Shown here piece after piece: positions 7,198-15,503 of a stretch of 64,000 nucleotides of DNA. Below the pieces are notes generated by a model. It was not told the DNA's origin, made no database searches, and saw nothing but the letters and a program-made list of their open reading frames with translations. This stretch comes from an uncultured Planctomycetales bacterium. GTDB lineage: Bacteria; Planctomycetota; Planctomycetia; Pirellulales; Thermoguttaceae. The DNA is taken from NCBI GenBank assembly GCA_937889015.1, contig CALARR010000393.1:1-64000 (forward strand), read 5' to 3'. Within the stretch, counting starts at the first letter, position 1. Each line of letters starts with the position of its first letter. The position numbers and the translations under genes are program-made.

Positions 7198-8499
7198 TCA
7201 AGTGAACTTCGTCACTCCCGGCATGGCCACGGGTGGCTCGGGCAGGGCCACGTCCCAGGCATACTTTGGCGGGCTGAGGTCTTCCTTACTCGCCATGGCT
7301 TGCTCCCAGGTGAGGCTCTTTCCGGTGTAGGCCGACATGCGCGCCAGAATGCCCATCATCGTGCTCTTGGCCATGTAGTCGCCATTGTTGATGATCTGGC
7401 CCTTGCGCAGGGCGGCGTACATGGCGTCGTGTTCCAGTTGATGCATGGCGGTGGCCCGGCCCTCGCGCTTCCAGGGGTTGGCCCCGGTGATTGTGTATTT
7501 CATCATGTCGCACGTGCCCTTGGCGCCCTTGGCCAGGTCCAGGCGCACCCCTTCGGTGCCCGTCTGGTGCCGCGTGCCGGCGTAGAGTTTCACGCCGTTG
7601 GCGTATTCGAAGATGGCGTTGAAGTGGTCGTAGATGTGGCCGAACATGGGCTCGATGCGCGTCTGCCGGCCGCCGGTGGCCACGCACTTCACCGGGTATT
7701 CGTCGTGCATCAGCCAGGCCATCTTGTCGAGTTCGTGCACGAACTGTTCGACGACAAAGTCGCCGCTGAGCCAGGTGTAGTAGTACCAATTGCGCATCTG
7801 ATAGTACATGTCGGTCATGCCCGGCTCGCGCTGGAACCGCTTGCCGCTGCCCTGGCCGTAGCGCGTGGTCTCCAGGGTCACGATGTCGCCGATCGCTCCC
7901 TCGTGCAGCTTGCGGATCGTCTCCTGCATGCCCGTCTCGTACCGCCAGCACAGCCCGGAAACGACCATCAAGTTCTTCTTCTTCGCTTCCTCGCACGTGG
8001 CCAGCACCGAGCGGACGCCCGGCGCGTCGACGGCTACGGGCTTTTCGGCGAACACGTGCTTGCCGGCGTCGATGGCGGCCTTGAGCGAGATGGGGCGGAA
8101 GTGCGGCGGCTCAGCCAGAAGCACGATGTCGACGCCGCTGGCCAGCACCTTCTTGTAGGCGTCGAAGCCGGCGAACTGGTGCTCGGCGTCGACCGTCACG
8201 CGATCGGCCACGGGCGACTTCTGCATTCCGTTCAGGCTGAACTCGATGCGGTCGGCGAACGCGTCGCCCATGGCGACCAGGCGCGTGTTGGGATCGGCGG
8301 TCAAGGCTTGGACGGCCGCCCCGGTGCCGCGTCCACCGCAGCCGATCAGGCCCAGTTTCAACACGTCGCTGCCGGCAGCATGTACGCTTCGGGCGAGGCC
8401 TGTGGCCAGCGTGCCGGCGACCACTGCCGTGGAGGACCTTTGGAGGAAGTCGCGACGCGTGGCAGGAGCGAGGGCAGGGGCGGAAGCGTTGCGGGGCAT
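7198..8499 (-). CDS. Gfo/Idh/MocA family oxidoreductase, Tat-exported
   Basis: 433 aa from the ATG at 8499, preceded by GTGGAG at about 7 nt; the longer frame to 8562 has no signal. The Tat motif TRRDFLQRSS leads into a hydrophobic stretch ending near VHAAG. The NAD(P)-binding Rossmann fold follows (LKLGLIGCGGRGTG), then the lid sequence HVFAEKPVAVDAPG with the conserved EKP. The C-terminal half is the alpha/beta domain of the planctomycete subgroup (GNWYYYTWLSGD-like region, VHELDKMAWL). Exported members use a tightly bound nucleotide and oxidise sugars, for example at C3. First gene of the sugar-processing run. Confidence 0.88.
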   Translation of the reverse strand: MPRNASAPALAPATRRDFLQRSSTAVVAGTLATGLARSVHAAGSDVLKLGLIGCGGRGTGAAVQALTADPNTRLVAMGDAFADRIEFSLNGMQKSPVADRVTVDAEHQFAGFDAYKKVLASGVDIVLLAEPPHFRPISLKAAIDAGKHVFAEKPVAVDAPGVRSVLATCEEAKKKNLMVVSGLCWRYETGMQETIRKLHEGAIGDIVTLETTRYGQGSGKRFQREPGMTDMYYQMRNWYYYTWLSGDFVVEQFVHELDKMAWLMHDEYPVKCVATGGRQTRIEPMFGHIYDHFNAIFEYANGVKLYAGTRHQTGTEGVRLDLAKGAKGTCDMMKYTITGANPWKREGRATAMHQLEHDAMYAALRKGQIINNGDYMAKSTMMGILARMSAYTGKSLTWEQAMASKEDLSPPKYAWDVALPEPPVAMPGVTKFT

Positions 8500-8817
8500 G
8501 GAACGGCTCCACGGAAAGAGAAAGGGGTCTGGCAGGGTCGCATGCCCCTGATTATAGCCCACCCCGATTGGGTACTGTCAAGCAGGAATGCCTGGAGGTT
8601 CGGCCGGCAATCCCGGCAGGGCCGAAAGCGAGTCATCCTGCGCGAAACGAGGAATGTCGTGCGTCGCAGGGGTCGGTGGGATTCGTCGCGCCGCTCAGGC
8701 CAACTTGGCGCGGACCCTCCCGCAAATGGAGACTCAACCGGCCTGGCAGAGATGGAGCGCGATCGGTGGTTGTCGCTCAGGCTCTGATCCGGAACCGGCT
8801 CGGCCGCGTGGCCGGGA
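8500..8817. other. Gene-free stretch
   Basis: 318 nt between the oxidoreductase start and the phosphoribosyltransferase stop. It should hold the promoter of the 8.5-3.6 kb gene run, but I see no convincing -35/-10 pair, no hairpin and no small gene. Confidence 0.4.
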
Positions 8818-9525
8818 TCAGGGGTCTGTTCCCCAGGGCACGTGCATCATGATTCCGTCTCGATTGCCGAAGTCCGTTCGCGCCCCCTGGCAGAAGACGC
8901 AGTAGGTCCGGACTTCGCGCGCCCCCTGCTGCCGAACCCACTCGAGAGCCGCTTCCATCGACCTGCCCGTGCGAATCTGATCGTCGACCAGAAGAACCGC
9001 TTGTCCTTGCAGGTCCGGAATCGGCTCGTGCCCAACGAGAGTTGGGGTCGAGCGGCAGCGCAACAGAACGGGCAACACGGCGCTGCCCAGGATCGGAGCA
9101 TAGTGCGAAACCCGGACGTAGTGGACCGACTCGACTGCGAGGCAACGGGCCACGAACCTGGCGATGAAGGCCCCGCCGCTCTTGATGCCGACAATCGTTT
9201 CAGGTTGGAAACCGGAACTCCGAATTCCGTCACAGTCTTCGCGAATCAGGGACTCGATTTCCTTCCAGGAGTACGGCTTGCGATACTGCCAGTAGCTGGA
9301 CGAGGACACCAGATCCAAAAGCGAGAAGAGGCACGTATCCAAGACGCGAAGCCGGCCGGGGCGGCGGTCTCGCTTGCGCAACAACTCTGGCACGAGTGTC
9401 TTGTCGAACCATTCGGGCAAGTCGGCCGGCTCGGGACGTGCGCGAAGTTCGAAGTGGGGGCGAGGGACCCCAGCGCTTTGCCTGCGGAGACCGACGCGAC
9501 TCAAAATTTGCGGGATCGTGCTCAT
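8818..9525 (-). CDS. Phosphoribosyltransferase-domain protein
   Basis: 235 aa. The C-terminal ~130 residues are a type-I phosphoribosyltransferase fold. The PRPP loop is VLLVDDQIRTGRSM, preceded by the PPi-loop region IVGIKSGGAFIARFVA. The N-terminal ~100 residues (with LRVLDTCLFSLLDLVSS and YSWKEIESLIREDCDG) match nothing I recognise. The start ATG overlaps the stop of the upstream phosphatase gene by one base (TGATG), so the two are probably translationally coupled. Salvage of a base is the default guess. The partner phosphatase could equally mean a nucleotide- or sugar-phosphate modification. Confidence 0.8.
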   Translation of the reverse strand: MSTIPQILSRVGLRRQSAGVPRPHFELRARPEPADLPEWFDKTLVPELLRKRDRRPGRLRVLDTCLFSLLDLVSSSSYWQYRKPYSWKEIESLIREDCDGIRSSGFQPETIVGIKSGGAFIARFVARCLAVESVHYVRVSHYAPILGSAVLPVLLRCRSTPTLVGHEPIPDLQGQAVLLVDDQIRTGRSMEAALEWVRQQGAREVRTYCVFCQGARTDFGNRDGIMMHVPWGTDP

Positions 9526-10112
9526 CAGTCGCCCCTTGCCGTGGCAAGAACCATCGGATCTTGTTGGGGCACGTCATCGGCGATCTGCCGCCAGAACTCT
9601 TGAACCACGGGACGTCGATACAGGAATCGGTCCACGTGGGGCCTTCGCTTGGCGAGCCACTGCTGAGCTTCCTCGGGAGACATCCCGCGTTGCTTCACCA
9701 GCCAACACAGGACAATCGTCGCGCTGCGTCCACGGCCGGCCTTGCAGTGCACGTAGACGGCGCCTCCGGCCGCGCGATGGCGTGCGATGAACGCGACTGC
9801 CTGCTGCACGTCGTGAAGCGACGGCGCGTGGTAGTCGGCCACCGGGATTCGGAGTTGCTCGATGCCGAGTCTGGCGTAAGCGGCCACTGGACCCCGGTAT
9901 TCAAGGCAGGTATTGACGGCGGCGCGCACGCCCAAGTGGTGCAGGCGCTCGGCATGGTGTGCGAACGGCAGGGCACCGAGGTAGAGTCGATCGTCGACCT
10001 TGTCCCACCAGCGCCGCTGCGGCAACACCGCGGCGAGGGCCATCTCGCTCAGGAGGCTGGGAACGAACGACCAGCGGATCAGCCGCAACTTGACCGCTTG
10101 CGCGCAACCCAT
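9525..10112 (-). CDS. Dual-specificity/PTPMT1-like protein phosphatase
   Basis: 195 aa from the ATG at 10112; the codon before it is TTG. The signature loop VHCKAGRGRSATIV gives the HCx5RS active site with its Cys and Arg. The general-acid region is IPVADYHAPSLHDVQQAVAF, and DKVDDRLYLGALPFAHHAERL matches the PTPMT1-like subgroup that dephosphorylates phosphatidylglycerophosphate in eukaryotes. A hydrophobic N-terminus (SFVPSLLSEMALAAVL) may associate with membrane. It overlaps the next gene by one base. Substrate could be a phospholipid precursor or protein; the family call is firm, the substrate is not. Confidence 0.85.
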   Translation of the reverse strand: MGCAQAVKLRLIRWSFVPSLLSEMALAAVLPQRRWWDKVDDRLYLGALPFAHHAERLHHLGVRAAVNTCLEYRGPVAAYARLGIEQLRIPVADYHAPSLHDVQQAVAFIARHRAAGGAVYVHCKAGRGRSATIVLCWLVKQRGMSPEEAQQWLAKRRPHVDRFLYRRPVVQEFWRQIADDVPQQDPMVLATARGD

Positions 10113-10593
10113 CAAAACGCCTTTCCCACGCCCCGCGCCTATTGCCCCTCAGACAAGCAATTCAATCAGGGCGACCAACGGCAGGCCGGTTTCATGCGGC
10201 AAACGTCACCAGCACGGTGTCTCACGCTCTATTGGGTCCTGCATAGCGAATGAACCGAGGGCGACCATCGGGAGCCCGGTTTTCCCGGCCTTCCGTTGGT
10301 CGGCCGGGGCCATTAACAATGCAGAGATCAATAAACAGCAAAAAAGTCCGACTTCTCATTACTTTCGGATCGGCCAGTACATCTTCGGCCATGAGATTAT
10401 TCCCCTGAGTGCCCTGCCCGCAGTACCGGTTGGGGGGGTGACTGGGAGGCGTTCCGGGGCGCCTTTGCCCAGGATGACGCGTGGCGTCTGCAGAGCCGGT
10501 GCGTGGCGCACGGAGAGGTGGGCGGCAACCTTGCGTTGCCGAGAGCTCGATGGGCGAGAAGACGCCGATGACCGCACGCGACGTGGCGGCCCG
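10113..10593. other. Gene-free stretch with dispersed repeats
   Basis: 480 nt with no supported gene. 10139-10290 holds two related repeat units. 10291-10345 also shares a short caataaac-containing block with the repeat region at 28500-28560. The rest (10346-10593) is unique and shows only short ORFs without family features. Confidence 0.5.
10139..10290 (+). repeat. Dispersed repeat with gggcgacca core, two tandem units
   Basis: Unit 1 (10139-10206) starts attgcccctcagacaagcaa and contains cagggcgaccaacggcaggc. Unit 2 (10247-10290) repeats the core as gggcgaccatcgggagcccg followed by gtttt. A third copy, inverted, lies at 28561-28628. Function unknown. Confidence 0.65.
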
Positions 10594-10944
10594 TCACTCA
10601 ACGGGGCGAGGCGGCGTTGGTCTGCCACCAGGCAGATGGTCGCCAGGGAAGGACCGCTGCAGCGTCTCCAATTGCTCGGAAATCGCCAACAGGCTCACCT
10701 GGATCTGGCGGAGCGTGGCCCGGCGCGTGGCCATGATGAGGAGAACCGTGCAGAAAGCCGCTGCCAGCATGACCGCCAACAACACCGAGATCCCCGTGAT
10801 GATCACTACGTCGACAATGAAGAGTGTATAGCCGAGCACAGCCGCGAACCGTTCGGTCGTAGCCGCCGAATTCGGCCTGGATTGTTCTCCTGGTTCGGCA
10901 AGTTGCTGCTCCAACGCCAACACATCTCTGTGGCACTTGTCCAT
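10594..10944 (-). CDS. Small two-helix membrane protein overlapping the kinase gene
   Basis: 116 aa. It has an N-terminal hydrophilic segment (MDKCHRDVLALEQQLAEPGE), a long hydrophobic hairpin (VLGYTLFIVDVVIITGIS, then LLAVMLAAAFCTVLLIMA), a basic turn (TRRATLRQIQ) and a short coiled-coil-like tail. Codon use is clearly coding (GC-rich third positions). It overlaps the 3' end of the kinase gene by 139 nt in another frame and has no ribosome-binding site. In that overlap the kinase frame loses coding character. The simplest reading is that this was the kinase C-terminus, split off by a frameshift near 10950-10980. A separate, translationally coupled gene is the alternative. Confidence 0.6.
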   Translation of the reverse strand: MDKCHRDVLALEQQLAEPGEQSRPNSAATTERFAAVLGYTLFIVDVVIITGISVLLAVMLAAAFCTVLLIMATRRATLRQIQVSLLAISEQLETLQRSFPGDHLPGGRPTPPRPVE

Positions 10945-13856
10945 AGGGGGCAGGATCTTGATGTAGCATACTCAAACCACCCAAACTCCTTGCCTGGAAG
11001 CCTGGCCGCGGAGGGGCCCTTGTCCGCCAATTCCTTCACGGCCGCTGCGGTAAACGGCTCTTGGGTCTTGGTCACGAACTTCGGATAGACCGGCTTGCGA
11101 TCCGTGTCGGGTGGATTGGGTACGATGCGAAATTCGATCCGGAAGGCGTCGGCTTGGAGGTCTATGTCCCCAGACGGTGAGGGCTTTGACGGAAGACGAG
11201 CACTCTCAGGCGTGGGCGTGGGAGCCGCGGCAGGAGTTGTCCGTGCCGGCGGGGCAGGGGGCCTCTCCTGAAGGAAGTCACGCAGCGGTTTGGACGGTGG
11301 GGCATTGCGCAGCATCCAATTGCGCCAGCCTTGGGCGGTTCGCGCGAAGAACAGTACGAGGTACTGGCCACCAAGTTCCTCGGCCCCTGTACACTTCACG
11401 ACCGCCCACTCGCCCTCGACAAGGGACTCGGCCGGCCAGAGGCGCAACGGCTTTCCTGTCTTATGCAGATGCCGTTCGCGGATCTCCAGGGCGAACTGGG
11501 GCAGGGCTTCGTGCCAGGCGGGCAGTTGGTCGGTGGCCAATCGCTGGAGTGCGGCTTCGTCCTTGTCGCGAATCGCCGCCAGCAGGGCGATGGCCTGGTC
11601 CTCGACAAGGACCTGATCGCGACTGGGCACCGGATGGGTATCGAGCTTCTTCAATTGCACCTGGATGGGTGTTGGCTCGCCGCTCTTTGGACGAAACTCG
11701 GCGATGAGCAGTGCCCCATCGGGGCCTGGCGCGGGAGTGCCTACGTGAAAAACGATCTGGCCCGCAACGTCCCGCATCGGGCCGAGCTTCGTGTGGGTGC
11801 TCCTTAGCAGTTCCTTGCCGGTCGTGTCCGTCACTAGGACGGTGAGCGTGCCCCAGTGTGCCTCGCTTTGGATTGAGGCGGTGAAGGGAAATGGGCTAAG
11901 CACGCAGGCCAGGTGCGATTTGTCGCCGATCCTGAGAATCCACTGTGTTTCACGCGAGCCTTGGCCTTCGATCTGGGCTCTGTTTGACGAGACCACCACG
12001 CGCTGGATGCGTGGGCCGCTGCCGGCGGTCGGTGCAGGCTCGGGTTCGTGCTTGCTTGCCGCGCTGCTAAGCCCGAAACCTCGCGTATTCAGAATCACCC
12101 GGCCGAGGATCGCCTCGGGCGCGATGTGGCGCGGTGGCTGGTTCACCCGTTCGATAGGCAGCAGACCGTTCTCGTCCCGGCCGGTGTGGCCGATCCGGCC
12201 GAGGTTGAACACGTCGTTCTGGCGATAAACGACGATGTCGCCGGGCCGATAGGTACTGGTCAGCTTATAGACGAGCACGTAACTGCCTTTGGGGACCTCA
12301 GGGCTCGCGGAGTCGTTCACGGCCCAATAAACCGAAATGACGAACTGGCGCAGCAGCAGGGCCACAATCACACCAACCAGCAGGGATCTTACGATGTCTC
12401 GCATGCGCGACCGGTGGTGGTCGATGCGGCTCCGTCCAAACGCCGCACGCACGTTGGGCTGACTCAACACCACCAACGACCAGATGCCGATCGGCAGTCC
12501 GATGATGTTGCCGGGCGAGATCATCATGGCCAGGACGCTGCCGGCGATGGCCCAGCCGTAACCTTGGAGGCTTTTCATTTTGATCGCGGCGAAGATCATC
12601 AGGCTGCTGACGGCCAGGATTGCCAGCAGGACCCCGGTCGCCGTGCCGGAGGCGAAAGAAGGGATCGCCTCTATGGAAGCGCGCGAAGCAAGCCACAGCA
12701 GAATGAGGATCAGCAGCGGCACCAACGTCCAATTGAGGATGCCCGTGGCCAGCAGCCCGATCGCCGGCCCACGGATCTGGATCCGCGCCTGCTCGATCGC
12801 GGCCTCAGGCAGGCGCGCGTCGGCTGGCGGTATGGCCGGTGGATTGCCGGCAAGCGGACTGGAGGCGATCGTCTCCACTTCGATCTTGACCTGGCTCGCT
12901 TGCTGATAGCGCAACTCAGGTTGGCGCTCCAACGTGCGCAACACGACCTCGTCCAGCCGCACGTCGACCGCCACGCGCTGGGAGGGGGGCGCGAATCGCC
13001 CCATGGGCAGTTCGCCGGTGAGCATCTGATAGAACACCACGCCCAGCGAATAGATGTCGGCGCGATGGTCGACTGCCTGCGGGTGCTCGATCTGCTCCGG
13101 GGCCATGTACTGCGGCGTGCCCATCACCTGGCCGGTGCCCGTCAGCGAGACGTCTGGCAGCGGCCGGCCGACCAGTTTGGCCAGGCCGAAGTCGGCGATC
13201 TTCACCCGGCCGCGCTTGTCGACCAGGATGTTTGCCGGCTTGATGTCGCGATGCACCACGCCATTGTCGTGCGCATACTGCAGGGCTTCGCAGATCTGCG
13301 GCACGACTGCCAAGGCCTCCGGCGCGGAGAGCTTGCCGGCCTGGAGCACTTCCTGGAGTGTCGATCCATCGACGTACTCCATGAGAAAGTAGTAGAGCGG
13401 GCCGTCGGCCTGCCAGGCTGCCCCCGGCTGGTTCTCGGAGACTGGCGATTGAGGCGTGGTCTGGCCGAAATCATACACCGCCACGATGTGCGGATGGTTG
13501 AGCAGGGCCATCGCGCGTGCCTCGCGCGCAAAGCGTTCGGCGAATGCCTCATCGCGCGCGATCTGCGGCTGCAGGATCTTCAGGGCCACGAAGCGATCCA
13601 GTCGCTTCTGCCTTGCCAGGTAGACCATGCCCATCCCGCCCCGACCCAGGAATCGCACGATTTCCAGGTCCGGAAAGTGCCGGGCCAGATCGGCAGGACT
13701 GGGCGGGACGAAGACCTCGGCGGTTGCTGCCGAAGTGCCAGAGCCGGCGGCCTGGCTGCCCAGGCCGATCTCCATAAGACAGCTCGGACAGAGCCCTTGT
13801 GGGGCGTCGGCTGCCAACTCTGCTCCGCACGCCGTGCAGTAAGCGTTCTCGGTCAT
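10806..13856 (-). CDS. Membrane Ser/Thr protein kinase with signal-peptidase-like domain
   Basis: 1016 aa from the ATG at 13856. Residues 7-26 are a Cys4 zinc ribbon (CTAC, CPSC). Residues ~65-340 are a Hanks-type kinase with the glycine loop GRGGMGMVY, Lys93, HRDIKPANI with Asp204 and DFG at 222-224, so it should be active. Hydrophobic segments (~390-490) are followed by a signal-peptidase-I-like unit (~505-610). That unit keeps the Ser (DSASPEV) but shows FNLGRIG where the family has the general-base Lys, so it is probably not a peptidase. A C-terminal extracytoplasmic part of unknown fold follows. The last ~45 residues look out of frame, since coding character moves to the overlapping 10594-10944 frame. 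An ECF sigma gene lies 112 nt upstream. Confidence 0.85.
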   Translation of the reverse strand: MTENAYCTACGAELAADAPQGLCPSCLMEIGLGSQAAGSGTSAATAEVFVPPSPADLARHFPDLEIVRFLGRGGMGMVYLARQKRLDRFVALKILQPQIARDEAFAERFAREARAMALLNHPHIVAVYDFGQTTPQSPVSENQPGAAWQADGPLYYFLMEYVDGSTLQEVLQAGKLSAPEALAVVPQICEALQYAHDNGVVHRDIKPANILVDKRGRVKIADFGLAKLVGRPLPDVSLTGTGQVMGTPQYMAPEQIEHPQAVDHRADIYSLGVVFYQMLTGELPMGRFAPPSQRVAVDVRLDEVVLRTLERQPELRYQQASQVKIEVETIASSPLAGNPPAIPPADARLPEAAIEQARIQIRGPAIGLLATGILNWTLVPLLILILLWLASRASIEAIPSFASGTATGVLLAILAVSSLMIFAAIKMKSLQGYGWAIAGSVLAMMISPGNIIGLPIGIWSLVVLSQPNVRAAFGRSRIDHHRSRMRDIVRSLLVGVIVALLLRQFVISVYWAVNDSASPEVPKGSYVLVYKLTSTYRPGDIVVYRQNDVFNLGRIGHTGRDENGLLPIERVNQPPRHIAPEAILGRVILNTRGFGLSSAASKHEPEPAPTAGSGPRIQRVVVSSNRAQIEGQGSRETQWILRIGDKSHLACVLSPFPFTASIQSEAHWGTLTVLVTDTTGKELLRSTHTKLGPMRDVAGQIVFHVGTPAPGPDGALLIAEFRPKSGEPTPIQVQLKKLDTHPVPSRDQVLVEDQAIALLAAIRDKDEAALQRLATDQLPAWHEALPQFALEIRERHLHKTGKPLRLWPAESLVEGEWAVVKCTGAEELGGQYLVLFFARTAQGWRNWMLRNAPPSKPLRDFLQERPPAPPARTTPAAAPTPTPESARLPSKPSPSGDIDLQADAFRIEFRIVPNPPDTDRKPVYPKFVTKTQEPFTAAAVKELADKGPSAARLPGKEFGWFEYATSRSCPLWTSATEMCWRWSSNLPNQENNPGRIRRLRPNGSRLCSAIHSSLST

Positions 13857-13968
13857 GGTCCCGATTCCTTGATGGGCTGCTTTCCTGCTGTAGAAAGAAG
13901 CAAACCGGGCCAAAGGTTACACGGCCCTTCGCCGTGAGTATTGACGGGGACAGGTCTCGACGACGCAA

Positions 13969-14703
13969 CTACAGGCAGCCCAAGAGGTAACGAATCTCCT
14001 CGTCGATCAAGGACGGGTCGTCGACCGTGTGGGCGATTTGGTCGCGCAGCAACTGCCGATAGCGACGGCGGAGGCGATGTACGGCCACCTTCACCGCCCC
14101 GGCCGACTGGCCCAGGCGCACACCCACCTCGGCATAGGTTCCGCCGCCATCGCCTGTCAGGAAGACCTTCAGGGCTGCGAACCATTCGGCCTTGCCCTCA
14201 GCCCCCATCTCCCTCTCCAGCCGCGCCAGCACTTGCTCCAGGACCGTCAAGGCCCAGCGACGTTCGAAGAGCCGTTCGGGCGTCAGTTCGTCGGCCGGCT
14301 CCAGGTCGTAGCGACGGTCGGCCTGGGCCGCATCCAGGGCAATCGGCCGTTGTCCGCCGCCACGCTTCTGCGCACGGGCGCGATCGAACGCATTGGCCAG
14401 GAAGTGCTGCACCGAAGCCAGCAGAAACGAGCGGAAGCGGCCCTTGTCGGGCGAAACCTGGGCCAGCGAGTGCGTGGCCAGCAGTTGCAGAAAGAACTCC
14501 TGCGTCAGATCTTCGGCCTCATGCGCCGTATGACCCCGACGACGAATGAAGGCATACAGCGGGTACCAGTAGAGGCCGCACAACTCGGCTAAGGCCGCCG
14601 TCGCACGCGGGGTGGGGGCTTCTCGAGCGGCCGACAGAATCAGCGTCCAACGCGTGGTTGCGAACTGGGCGTCGCTCGATGGTCCGCCAGCCGTGGGCGA
14701 CAT
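13969..14703 (-). CDS. ECF RNA polymerase sigma factor of the planctomycete kinase-linked type
   Basis: 244 aa. Region 2 is visible as LYWYPLYAFIRRRGHTAHEA and EDLTQEFFLQLL, and region 4 as TYAEVGVRLGQSAGAVKVAV plus HRLRRRYRQLL. The ~50-residue spacer between them is long. It opens with ATTRWTLILSA, common in planctomycete ECF groups found beside Ser/Thr kinases. The kinase gene follows on the same strand after 112 nt, so kinase signalling to this sigma factor is likely (inference). No anti-sigma gene is adjacent. It begins 21 nt after lutC, so some transcription may read through from the lut genes. Confidence 0.88.
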   Translation of the reverse strand: MSPTAGGPSSDAQFATTRWTLILSAAREAPTPRATAALAELCGLYWYPLYAFIRRRGHTAHEAEDLTQEFFLQLLATHSLAQVSPDKGRFRSFLLASVQHFLANAFDRARAQKRGGGQRPIALDAAQADRRYDLEPADELTPERLFERRWALTVLEQVLARLEREMGAEGKAEWFAALKVFLTGDGGGTYAEVGVRLGQSAGAVKVAVHRLRRRYRQLLRDQIAHTVDDPSLIDEEIRYLLGCL

Positions 14704-14724
14704 GCAGGCCCTCCGCGCTGAGTT

Positions 14725-15381
14725 CTACTGGCGATCGATCAACAGCACAATCAACCGCTTGGGACCGTGCACGCCCAGGATCAGGATCTTCTCAATGTCC
14801 GAGGTCCGGCTGGGGCCGGTGATCAGGACGAACTCTCCGCGCGTCTGCGGATCGGCCGCACGCTGGGCAATCGGCTCCCAGGCCGCCGGAAGATGCTCGG
14901 CCAGGCGGTCGGCAAACCCGACCACCACGCAGGCCGGCGGCAAGTAGCACAGCAGCCGATCCTGGGCCGTTGGGCAAGCGATCACCGAGGTGCCGGTGTC
15001 GGCCAGCAGCCGATCGGCCACGATCAGCGAGGCAGGCAGATCGGCCATGCCGGTTGGCGTCCAGTCGGGCTGCGCCCAGGCGATTTGGGGGGCGCCCGGT
15101 CCCTCGACCAGTTTGCGGCACTCGGGCCGGTCCATGGCGGCCAGTTGGGACCAACCCGACTTCGCAGCCAGTTCGGCCAGTTTGGCGCGCGCATCGTCGG
15201 TGTCGGCGCAGCGGATCACCTCGCCGGCGACGGTTGTCAGTTCTTGAGTGAACCGCTCCGCCATGTCGGCGACCGAGGGTTGCAGACGGGGCCACACTTC
15301 GCTTACGGGCGGAAGCGCCGCCGCCGGTCCGCCTGCAAGCAAGGAACGAATACGCCCCAGTATCACATCGCGGCTGCTCAT
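14725..15381 (-). CDS. lutC: LUD-domain protein LutC
   Basis: 218 aa, LUD (LutC/YkgG) domain. The start MSSRDVILGRIRSLLAGG is typical, and the C-terminal half has LLADTGTSVIACPTAQDRLL, VVGFADRL and FVLITGPSRTSDIEKILILG, followed by VHGPKRLIVLLID. With LutA and LutB it forms the iron-sulfur L-lactate oxidase complex that turns L-lactate to pyruvate. It lies 122 nt after lutB; that gap contains cacgaaag repeats. Family assignment is secure; the actual hydroxyacid used here is inferred from homologues. Confidence 0.88.
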   Translation of the reverse strand: MSSRDVILGRIRSLLAGGPAAALPPVSEVWPRLQPSVADMAERFTQELTTVAGEVIRCADTDDARAKLAELAAKSGWSQLAAMDRPECRKLVEGPGAPQIAWAQPDWTPTGMADLPASLIVADRLLADTGTSVIACPTAQDRLLCYLPPACVVVGFADRLAEHLPAAWEPIAQRAADPQTRGEFVLITGPSRTSDIEKILILGVHGPKRLIVLLIDRQ

Positions 15382-15503
15382 GACTCAGTACCTATCGCGA
15401 AATGCACGTGGAATTGCTCAAAGACTCGGGATCCACCACGAAAGACGCGAAACACACGAAAGACAGGCAGGACATCCGTTAGCCGCCCTCGTCCGCGGTC
15501 GGG

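Noticed and set aside
12048..13937. 629-codon plus-strand ORF
   Set aside because: Antisense to the kinase gene; composition is Arg/His/Gln-rich as expected for a complementary shadow.
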